DNA of 64,000 nucleotides from Diorhabda sublineata. Lineage: Eukaryota > Arthropoda > Insecta > Coleoptera > Chrysomelidae. The position numbers and the translations under genes were made by a program. The notes under the pieces were generated by a model that was not told the origin of the DNA, searched no databases, and was given only the letters and a program-made list of their open reading frames with translations. Positions within the stretch are counted from its first letter, which is position 1. Every line of letters starts with the position of its first letter. The DNA lies in contig NC_079474.1 of assembly GCF_026230105.1 (NCBI RefSeq), positions 7,388,187 to 7,452,186 of the forward strand, in the 5' to 3' direction. Below, piece after piece: positions 47,701 through 59,700 of this stretch.

Positions 47701-50700
47701 GGCTTCATGAGTGATATAGATAATTCTTTTGGAAAAGTCTTCTAAATTTTTGTGCCTCGCGTTTTATAAAATTTGTCTATCTTCTTGTTCTCCTGGACAC
47801 AGAATACGTATGACACTTTTTATCCACTGTAACCACCCCTCCTTTATTGGAATTATATTTCATAAAAATCACCGGATTATTTGTTTCGAGATAGATTTAG
47901 ATTGCAGAATCATCATGCATAGTGGAAAGGAGTATATATGCTCCATTTTTTTTGGCACGTATGACACAGTAATTTAGAACCCAAAAATATTTATTTTTTC
48001 TCATTGTTCCAACAATTGTTGTTTTATATTTTGAAAGAATCGCGTCTAAATGGTAGCTTGTATACCAATTGTCGCATGTCAAATTTCTATTCTTTCCTTT
48101 GCGTGGTTGCAGCAAACAATCTGTTATCTGGTGTGTATGATTTCCTATATGGACCTTCTGGTTGTGGACCACAATAAATATTGCCACTAATAATTACTTA
48201 CATAAAAAGTTTTAAAGTCGCATAATACAAACATTTTTAGGTCATACTTCACCAGTTTATTCGGTATATACTGAATAAAACTGTATCGTCCTTTAAAGTT
48301 TTCTACGAAACGCATACGTTGCTACGGTGGTAAGCTTGTCGTAGACATATCAGCTGTATATAACAAGTGTAGATCCTAACACACTTCCTTGAGGGACGCC
48401 TGCTTGAATTGGTTGTATTTTTGTGGATGCATCTTGGTGTTCAAATAAAAAGTGTTCGATCTTTAAGTAAGACTTCAGTACTTTTCATATTGCTGGTTTT
48501 TTTTGATTGCCCCAAATGCCAGACTTTATCAAATGCTTGAGATATGTCTAAGAATATCTTTTCCCCTCGAGATCTCTGTATATTTGATTTACTACCCTGT
48601 GTACGTGTTTGTTTCTGAATCCGAAATGATAATCTTGAATTAGGTTATTTAAATGGATAATTTCATGTAGTTTCTTTATGAACATTTTCTCAAAAACTTT
48701 AGAGAGCTCTGGTAGTTAGTTAATAGGATGGTACGACGAGACTTCTGCGGGTTTACCTGGTTCTGAATCATCATTTTTTTGGCAATTTTTCAATAATTAG
48801 GCAAGTATCCTGTTATAATTATTGCGTTGAATATTTTTGTTGTAGTTCTGTTGACTATCAATGGCAATTTTTGTAGCTCTGTGCCCGTTATCAGGTCGAA
48901 TCCTGATGCTCACTCTAGTAAGGGTGTGTGTGTGTGCATCAGCACTTTTAGTTTTTGGCATTCCTAAATAGCTGAGGAGATTTAGAATCAAAAGTATATT
49001 GGGATAGATTAGATAACGTTGAAGATCTCTAAATCCTACGATAATAGATGAAAGTAAAAACAGCTCTTAGCTGAACATACTGAACACATTTAACTTGGTT
49101 ATCGAAACACGCATCAGACAGTGTAATTGTGAGTGTTGGTGTAGTGGTAGTGTAAACACTGTGTTCAGTATGTATATCACCAACTGTTCCAAAAATTTCA
49201 ACTCAGTAGCTAAACATAGTTAAAAGTAATGAATGGAGATCACTTTCTAGATTAATTAGAAACAGCTTTGTGAATTATTTCAGTTCTAAACTTGTAAGTA
49301 AGCTCTCGAGAAAGGTTTTATTAAAAAGTTTCAATATATATAACAAAATGAGAAACTTTTATGAAGTTGAAAATGCTATAGATTAATACAATTTATTAAT
49401 TTTCTAAAGAATATCTCTATTATCATAGTGTACAACTTACCGTTAAACCTGGTGGTCCTAGTAGGCCAGGTGGTCCAGGAGCACCAATAGCACCAATTGG
49501 TCCTGGTTGTCCCGGTTGGCCAGGTTGTCCGATTGGACCAGGATGACCTTTACTTCCTGGTGGTCCCTCTATTCCAGGAATTCCCGCGACTCCTGGCAAA
49601 CCGGGTATACCTCTAGGTCCAGTGAAACCTCTGGGACCCTACAAAATGAAAAAAAGTTTATTTTGAGTTTTGCTAATTTGTTAAAATGACCACACAATAT
49701 TATTAACATAAAATGAAAACATTGTAGTATTTTAGTGTGAAGAACAACCAAACTGAAAATTACGATTTTCATTTCGTAGATTTAAATCAATATAACTGAA
49801 ATTATATTTACCATTTCACCAGGTAATCCCGGAGATCCAGCGGGCCCTTCTTCTCCTTGTGGTCCATCATGGCCCGCATGACCCTTTTCGCCTGGATTTC
49901 CCGTGAATCCCCTTTCACCCTTGTCCCCAGGTAGTCCTGGCAATCCAATATGACCTTGTTCACCTTTTGCTCCCATAGGTCCAGGTATACCCCTTTCTCC
50001 TTCACCACCGGCACGACCTCTTCTTCCTTCTCGACCAGGGAGACCGGGGATGCCTCTTATACCTGGCAAACCCTAAAAAATTTTCGTATTTCTTAATGCT
50101 ATAGATCAAAAGCCTTAATCATGGAGTTTTTAACAACCATATCTTAAAAAATAAAATATCCTCAATGCATCGTTCACTATTGATATGTAATCTGTCTCTC
50201 ACTGAACTATGTGAATTTAATGTAATTAGTAATAGGAATATATAAGGAACTTACCGGCTCTCCACTATCCCCTGGCTCTCCTTTAGCACCTTGTGGACCG
50301 GGCGGACCTTGAGGACCTGGAATACCTGTGAGTCCCATAGGGCCTTCAATGCCTCTCATCGACATCTTTAACATTGATTCAAACAGCTGTATTTATCAAT
50401 TGCAAATGTAAATTGAAAAAATAATGATAATGAGATTTGAATTTTTTTATTTTTATCAAATAATACGAAAGATGTTTGTTTATGATTGCCATTTATAAAG
50501 ATTACAAATGAAATTTTATGAAAATACAACTAAGGCTTATTTGGTTGGAAAAACTCTAATAACATAATTAAAGATTAGTCAATGTGAGTTGAAACTTTTT
50601 TTATTATTCTTAGCAATAAATATTGATTCGGATAATTACGTCCGGGGATAGTTTTAGTTTGTTTAGATTTTATTATTAATTTAATTCTCAACGTGTTTCC

Positions 50701-53700
50701 AGTTTTTCCTCCTTTTTTATTCATTTTAACGTTCGTTAAAAAACTGGTGGCGTCCAATTTAATATTAAATGTTCACTCTATCTGAGTACTAGTTATTTAT
50801 ATACTCCAGCTGAGGCCGAATAACACTTCCTGAGGAAGAGTCTCCTGCCGGGATATTAAAGTTATAAACAATAGAAGAAACAGAGAAATTACGTGAATAT
50901 AGGTCTACGGGACAAAGTCGGAACTACACAGTTGTTGACACAATTAATAGTTCCCAGTTTGGGCAGATCATTATAAACATCACCCTTTTATTACCCATAT
51001 CATCCTCCTTTGCCTTTATACGGGCTTTGCAACTGTTTGTAAAGCGATCTATTCGTTCGTTATAGTTAGTAATTTATAAGTAATTCACTTACAATCGCCT
51101 AAAATCAAAATTTTTAAAAATGGTTCCAATCCGTTTCGTTTTAGTAAAGAAACTCGATTCAATAGTTGTTTCACTGTTAGTGAACCTGTCCAGCGAGCCT
51201 ATTTAGATATTCATTTTTACATACCTAAATGAATCAAAATTGTTCTATATTTGACTTTAGTCCTGTAGGAAATGATTTAAATGTATCGTCTTTTCTAACG
51301 ATTAATTGAATAGGACGGGTTCATTTCGAAAATCGGGGTTTCCAAAACAAAATTGAATCAATCATTTCAGATACTCGCCACGAGTGCTACACACTGTAGC
51401 TTTTCTTCTTCGAAAGTAAAAAACAAAACAGTCATGGTCGTCTGGAATCTACATTTTCGAATTAGTGAACGAATGACGTTACTTTCTAGAATGAAATATT
51501 ATGTAGATTGTACTTTATTAAATGAGTGCTACTAGGAAGAACCGAAATTATTATTCCTCGTTATATTATTGATCAAATATTATAATTACCATGTGTTGTG
51601 AAAGTAGTTGTCTAAAAGTTTCTGTTTGGGTATCTGGTCCTTTTTCATTTCCTTGTGCGTTTAACTAGAATGAACAAGAAGGTTATGTACATACTTGTAG
51701 CTTATGGTATAGCAACATCTTTGTTTGAATTACTGATTATGTGTAAGCTTTACCGGAATCATAAAAACATGTCCTGGCGGTCCGGGTATTCCTGGTGTAC
51801 CATAAATTCCATCTCTACCAGGCTCTCCTTTAGGTCCCGGAGGTCCTGGAGGTCCGGGATAACCTCTGATGCCAGGGGGTCCTCTGATACCGTATGAGTT
51901 GGGAATTATCGGAGAAGTAACACTATCTGGAAACTTATAAGTGATTTAAAATTAATATACAATATAATAACAAATGGGTAGTAATACATTTTTATCCTCT
52001 ATTGGGATGGTAAACCTATGTGTACATTCTCAGTTTACCCACGGTTTCTGAAAACGATACATTGTTTATAGAAATGCGTGTCAGACAGTGTAATTGTGAG
52101 ATTAGTATGATGCTAGTAGAAAAATGATTTGCTTTTAACATCCAATATTGGATTATTCTAAACAGAGTGGAGTCTCCATTTTAACACACTTACCTCGAAA
52201 TTTGGTGAAATTGTACTTAATTCTACAACAAAACTTTCATCTGTAGTATTATAGCTCTCATTGTTTTCAGTTGTATCAGTATAATCTGGAACATCAATAT
52301 TTGCCAGAGTAGCAGTTTCGATCTCAGATGATGAAACCATGTGACTGACTCCTATCGAATTAAATCCGTTTTCTCGATTCAATTGTAGGCTACCTCCTCC
52401 TTCTAACAAAGAATTATCCATGCTTCCAAATATATTTTTTTGTTCTCTTTCACTTGATACTAGATGAACTCCTGAGGAATCTGAAACATATATGCTTAAA
52501 TTAATTAAAGTTCATTTTTAATTGAACAGACAATAAGTGATTGTCCAAACTGCTGCAAAATACTGGATTCTCATGAGTTATAGACGTATTTTTTAAAATA
52601 CGTATAGTACAAAATTAACAATATTTGTAGCTATAAACAGAGAAAGTTTCCAAACATCCACGGGCACTTAAACTTGTACACCACTCAATTCAAAATTTCT
52701 CTCCTCGCGGTATTATCCCTTTTATTAGTTTCAAATAACTTACTGTGGAGCACAATGTTTTCTGCTCGTTTGAGTTATCAAAAATTGATTGGTAAAATTG
52801 TAGTGCATTTCATCACAAAATAGAAAATCCATTAAGCAATTTCAACAGACTGAAAATTTGTTCAAAAGAAAAAGAGCTTGTCCGTCGCGTGTATCTGACG
52901 ACCATGTCAGTCGTAGAAGTAAGCTTTGTTGTCTACCAAAACAACCGAGGACTTGGTATACCGCAACCAACTGTATGGAAAGCTCTGAGACGGCGTTGAC
53001 AAAGATAATCGTCTCAAAAATTATACATAATGACGATAACACCCTACAGTTTTTAGCAACAGAGCAAGTGTCCACTTTAGAGGGAAAGGTGGCAGATTCA
53101 ATATTCTAATATGTATATTGCGAAACCTTCCTTCAACATTCCAACATGAAAAGATAATATATAATTTAAAAAATGTTTCTTAATTATATTTAAGTCGAAG
53201 CGAAGCTTTATAAAATCAAATAGTATCTACATTCAAGTTACAATAAAAAATTTAAATTATAAACAAACATATAACTACACTACTAACTTAACTAACATGT
53301 ATAAGAATGAATGTACAAGTGTTTTTAATTTTAGAATGACATATCCATACAAAAAAGTATAATTAGAATCATTGAATTTTATTTTGTGTTTTATCTTTCA
53401 ATACCTAAGTAACTTCCGAAATTGAAATTGTTAGGTACCTGTCTTCTTGTCAACTCTCATTTTTTCTAAAATTATATAGAATCATCTGATGCCTTCTATC
53501 GGTACTTTGAGCTAGTTATCAGTTTTCTGGGGGGTATGCTGTTAACCTGGCCCCTGAACCCTTCTCTTTTCTCCGGGCTTAGGACCGGTAACAGTGCTAC
53601 TAGGTTACTCAGTCCACCCAGAAGTACTGCAGGTAGTAAATGAAGATGATATTCAAAGACTATTGCATATCTTTAATCTCACAAGAAAACAGTATAGTAT

Positions 53701-56700
53701 GACTATCTCGACTGAGAAAAAACCATGTGTATGACAACATATAATAACAAGTCGCTTGTGCACCTGTGTTGTATCATTATCACCTAAAATTAAAAGCTAC
53801 TGTTGCGGTAAAACGACCATTCCCCTTATCAATTTTTTTGGATATATATGGGATCAACTTACAAATGGTTTTAAGATGCTGTTCAAATACGCAAAATGAA
53901 AACAGTTCACTCAGTTGGGTGAAGATTGAACCGTATACGGAGGTTAAGAATGCCCATCATTTATTATAAACGTTTTGTTTACGTTTATTTTGATGAAAAC
54001 TATTATTATTCTTACCTTCTGTTTCTCTTGATAGTTCATATCCGACATTTGCGCTGTTTGTTCTGTTAAAGCTAATGGAAACCTTTGCGCCAAAATTAGT
54101 TACGGAAAATACACAGTCAGGTGCATAAGATTTGCACATTTCGTAAGCATCATCTGGTCTTGGAATAATTTTGATCATTTGAATGTCTCCCTAATAACAA
54201 AGTGATATTGTAATAATATTGTAATAAAATTGAGTGTAAGATGTTGTTGACAGAAATAGAGAGAAATTTTAATAAAAATTATTTTTCAAACTTTTGTGCT
54301 CTGTTTTTCTGAAATAAGTTATCTTTGAACATAGATTCAATCTATATCAATAAGCGCTAACCTTCAAAAGGTTGTTAGTTTGGAAAAATGGATGATAAGG
54401 AATTTCTATGCTAGACTAATAACTAATGTTGTCGTTTTCGACTGCCCTATGTATTGAAGTTTCCATTATATTAATCATATCTAATGAATATCATATACGT
54501 TTTTGCTTATATTTTTGCAGTTAAATAACTGCTAATATACAACGTATTCCTTTGGGAATAAAATCTAGCGCATAAAATGATCAGAAGATCTCCGGCCAAA
54601 ATCCGTGCGAAGACGTAAAAGCACGAAAAATTACACGTTTGATTCATTGATATAAATGTAGAAATTTGCCTTTCGAAAATACGTGTTTTTGTTATAAATT
54701 ATGAATAAATATCCGTTTTAACTTTCTCACATAATTGAATGGAAAATGTTTCAAACAAAAATTGGTTAGAAACAATTAAATTTTTACAAAATGAATAATA
54801 AACAATATATTGAATACATTTTGTCAATTGACAAATCCTCTCAATTTTTCTCTTTCAAACAATAACAAATTTTTTAATTTCAATCACTTTCCATTCTTCG
54901 GCTATTCTACATTATGAAATTTAGAAAATTTGCGATATTCTCCAATCTAGTTGTAGCCTGTTGATCAAATTCTAAGCGTTTCTGCTTTTGATCTTCTGAG
55001 AGAACATGTACATGTACAGGAGATTAAACTTTTTTTTAATACAATGAGTACAACTTTTGTATCTTGTATAAGGTACAAAACTAACAGAGGAAGAAATTGA
55101 AGAAAACAGCGGTTTTAACTCTAATGCCATGCTCATTTAGGTACACCTATTATTTCAGCTTTCATACATTGAATATAAAATTATAAAAATAGAATAAAGA
55201 ATTCCAAATACTAACTTTATAATATCCTTCATTAGCCATTTGATATCCTACATTAATTACACCGGAAGTACTGAGCTCTGAGTTCAGTGGTCTTAATAGT
55301 GATTTTGTTATGATTTGATGACAATCGATGATGGCCGTTATAGAGTCTCCTTTCACGCTAAATGCCACTCTGTGCCATCTGAAATAAGAATTTGTCATAA
55401 TAAAAATAATTATATATAATTACTAATATTTTGTTATATCAATTCAATTGACGATATTCGCCTCCAAGTCACTTTTAAATGCTATTAAACCGAGAATGTC
55501 CATGTAGTTATTCTACATGTATTGTGTGGTATTGTGTATGTATTGAGTGGCTGATAACTTACTAAACGTGATTCTTTCATTAAAAAAATTAATTATTAAA
55601 CAAATGTTTTTTCACTATAATGAAAATCTTGTTATTCCCAAGGACACAGTTGTCACATTATCATTTTTCGCCAAAAAATGTCATCATTTCCTTCTGAAAG
55701 CTTTAAGAATGAGAGAATATTTTTGACTTTTCCTTACATCCAAAGTATCTATTAGATTACAGTATATCAAGTTAACATCGGTAAAAATAATCAAATCATT
55801 TATTACTGTATCTATTTGAAGTAATAAATCTTATAACTATTGAGACTTTTACAGTATCTCAAAGGATAACCAGTGAATTTTTCTAAAAAGTTCTAAAAGA
55901 CTCCGACTTCTCTTATATTTAATCTTAAAATTCTTGCCCGTTCCTTACTAAGTTGGATATCCAACGTAAGATGGCCAGTCTCTATTTCCTACTGATACAT
56001 CGTTTAATTCACTTTCCACTTAACTTCGAGAGATACAAAAAGAAAGGACCTTTATTGAGAATGTACTCAACTTTTATTATAAAAGACTTTTTTCCAAACT
56101 AAAATGAAAAACAAGAAACATTTTCTCCGGTTTATACAAAGGTATTGGAAGGAATATTGGGTAGACTAAGAGATCCGTTATTGTCCGGTTTAAAGAGCAC
56201 ATAGCTCATTTAAAATATGGACGTACCCGAAAATCTAGTATTGCCGATCACGCTGCCAGTCAAAGTCATGACATAAATATTAATAATTTAAAATTGTTAA
56301 GAAATGTATCCAATAATAAATTGTTGGATGCATTTGAGAGCATTGAAATTGCTAAATTAAAGAAAAGCTTAAATAAGCCTTAAAGTCCACTATATAGTTA
56401 ATAAATGTGAAGATTACGGCTGGAATTAATTTTCGCGGGAAAAGTTTTATTGGTGGAGAAATTCAGTATAAAACAGATAAGTCAAGTTATCAGATTTTAG
56501 TTTACATTCAGTCTCTCTCAGACGATAATTTGGTTATCGAAAAGCGCATCAAACAGTGTACGAGTAATTGTGTAAATGTTGGTGTAGTGGTAGTGTAAAC
56601 AGTGTGTTCATCCGTTCCTTGCTAATTTTTTACATTCAATATATGAACCCTACAACAGTTACAGTCTTCTCACGTTACTGGAATGAAAATGTCAGCGGTC

Positions 56701-59700
56701 ACAGATTTGATTATTGTGGATTTAAGAGGAAAGTACTCATAGATGTTTATGTCCACAGAAGCATTCTGCTATTAATTGTCAACCAATGTGAAATACAACT
56801 CGCACATAGCCTTCAAAAGACCTATAAATCTTTTTCATTTCAGCTAAGTTTACTAGCAATATCCCTGGCTTTAGATGATACTCTATAGGTAGAAATTGAC
56901 CATGCTTGAGTCTATGTCTTTATATACTCATATCTTAGAGACTTCAATTTCTCAATAGTGTATGGAAGGTACGTTTTTTTGTAATAATTACGTTAAGAAT
57001 AATAGTTTAACTTACTCTCCGTCATCTACTGTCGCTTCAAAATTAATTAGATTATTTTCTTCAGGAAGTTCCTCATTGTCTTCATAAAAAATACTAACTT
57101 CACTACCAAGCGTGACGGAGAGCTGTTCATCTCCATTTTCGGTGAATAGCGTGAAGAGTGGAAACGATTGATCTGAAAAAATATAGACCATTAAAATCAT
57201 TTAATAATAATGAGGTTCATGAGATTAACTAAAGGTTAGATAAACTTTCACAGTATCACCAAAGAGCTCCCTCCACATTTTGATACCATTGTCAGAGAAT
57301 CCATCGATGAAATATTTCTAAAACACAGTCAAATAATATTCTGGGTGAGGTTATTTGGAATTCCGAAGAAGGGTTTCACCATTTCTAAGAAGTTACCCAA
57401 GAAGATAGTGTGGGAGATGTTGGTTTTTTGAAGGTTTCTCCATGATGATTCAAAAAGACATTTGTTTTTGAAAAAAGTTAAGTAGGGCTGCATTTGATGG
57501 TCTGAGTAGAAAATTCGAAGTTACTAGAATAATGAACAATTGTATTCTGGACTTTTTGAAAACACAGTATTTATTGAAGAATTATGAGGAATCTAATCAA
57601 GTACAAACTCAAACCTCTGCAGTTTCAAAACTTGTTTGTAAATCGATCTTTTATTCCAGATCTATGTCCATATTTTACCTTTAATCGTTTCGTTTTCTCC
57701 TCACGTGTGCTCAAGTTCAATTCCCAGGTTTAGACTAGGAGCTTTTTGTTTTATATTTTTGAATAATATCGTCCAAGGTCACACTTACTCAGATCACGTA
57801 TAATTTTGAATCTGTGTGCGCTTCATCTCATTGGGCGTCTAGTCATCACAACAAAAAACTTAAGGACAAGTGTAGGAAATACAAGGAAACAACTAATTGA
57901 TTAATGTTCCGCCCGGAAATAGTAGATTTAGTATAAACATAACTGAACTGTTTACTATCAAAAGAAAAATGTGTTGTTTCTATATTTAGTATCATGTGGT
58001 GGAATTATAAACTTAATTATGAGGTCCAGTTTAAATAGATAAGTTCAAACTAATGGATCGGTACAATTTTGATATCTTCTTAAAACAATTTAAAAGAATA
58101 AATGGTTATGGAAAAAGTTTTTATAACGAGTTTGGAAACTCACCTGGAGCGGTACGAGCTACAATCAATATGGAAAAATCCTTGGGAAAACCATCTGGAA
58201 AATATTCCTGTGTTGTTATAGATATTTTAGCCTGTTCACTCCATCTGAAAATTAAAAGCTCTCTGTTAGTTTTTGGTTTCACTGTCGCGAATACTTTATT
58301 TATACGAGGGCTATCTGAAAAGTTTCCGACCTAAACCAAAAGATGTAAGTGCTTTTTAATATAAGTTGAGAAATATGTTTGCGTTGAGAGATTCTCACGA
58401 AAACCTGTTTGTTGTGAAGATTTTTCTGAAAATAGAAAAAACTGGACATTGAGCTGTCATTAATTATTTGTTTTTGAGGACCTACGTAAATGAAAGAGAA
58501 GTTAAACGCTGTGTACCAAGACTCTACACCATCGTGTTCGCCCGGAAGCTTTTGGATAGCTGAATTCAAACCTGGCCGTATTAGCTTCACTGACGACGAA
58601 CGTTTGGAAAGACCAAAAACTGTTGCAACCAGTGAATCAATAGAATACATTTGCCATATACTGGAAATCGTATCTTTTTACACACTTAAAATTCATGAAT
58701 TGTATTTCGAATCGGTAGGAAAAAATATCTCGTGTTTTTTCAGATAACCCACGCATAGTAGTGAATAATATTCAAGTTAAGTACAATATTTGTAAAATTT
58801 CATTATATTATTTATTATCATTGTAATATTTAAAATATTTGTGGTTTTTTTTTCAATATCACAATCCTATACCTCTTAAAAATCACTGATTACAAAATGA
58901 AGATTTACCATCTATATTTATAAAAATATCAGTCTTTTTCTAAGGTAATAGTTATGAGATATGGTATTTAAACAAACTATTGAGCTGAAATTGCCGACTA
59001 CATTTCACATACAAACGAATTAATTATTTGAAATTTCAAAATTTTGACTTTTTTAAGAAATACAATGTAGTGTGATGCAAGGCACTGGAATCCATTACTG
59101 CTAAATGGGTAACAAATAATTTACATAACAATATGTTGTTATATATCCATATTAATATTTACCTGTAAGCCCAATCTTGTTTCTCGGGATACTCATCTTC
59201 TCCAGTATCATTCATACATCTCCCCAAAAGTCTAATGATCCCAAGTGGCTCTTCATAAAGATTTGATACTTCTATTAGATCCACACCTAACAAACAATAT
59301 CTAGGATTATTATGCTATCACTTATATTTTTATACATGCAGTCTGATACGAAAAGATTTTCCAAAAAAATATACAGGTTGCTTCTAAATTTATAAGGAAA
59401 AAATCAAGTGGGTGATGTCACACCTAGAAGGTGGCGAGTGAAATAAATTTTAGTTTTCATGATTCAGTCATAATGTTGAAATATTTGAAATTTTCGCGTA
59501 ATTGCAATTACCACATTCATTTGCGTCTACTTTATTGTTTACTAAAATTTGTCCAGGCTATATCAGATGCTGATACAAATAAGAGATTACCTTATAGGAT
59601 TGGATTCAACAACTCGTGTACAACAGTGTAAAAAAATATCAAGAGTGTAAACAATAATTATTTAACATATTTCGATGGACACTTTTTCATACACACATAG

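Larger units (their letters stand above)
35822..50365 (-). other. Main triple helix of the collagen, about 337 uninterrupted Gly-X-Y triplets
   Basis: The repeat runs from GIEGPMG in exon 50365-50255 to GPPGPPAEM in exon 36069-35822. Adding exon lengths gives 1011 residues (about positions 467-1477); vertebrate fibrillar helices are about 1014. I saw no break in the Gly-X-Y register in the exons I read through. Most introns sit between triplets in phase 0. Two fall inside a Gly codon (G|GT), at 43217/43102 and 41770/40426. Confidence 0.9.
54016..59286 (-). other. TSPN (thrombospondin N-terminal-like, laminin-G fold) domain of the collagen, 5 exons
   Basis: Five exons carry the N-propeptide domain. 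Recognisable pieces are FPDGFPKDFSILIVART, FTENGDEQLSVTLG, DGEWHRVAFSVKGD and GDIQMIKIIPRPDDAYEMC. Four cysteines are present (GRCMND, IIDCHQ, YEMC, APDC), the usual number in type V/XI TSPN domains. The small 101-bp exon 58144-58244 was recovered because phases failed without it; with it, both joins work (AG|A to Arg, G|AT to Asp). Confidence 0.88.

Noticed and set aside
50575..50757. Minus-strand 60-codon ORF (KKGGKTGNTLRIKLI)
   Set aside because: Lysine-rich ORF in AT-rich intron sequence without a domain; a link to Penelope-like elements crossed my mind but has no support.
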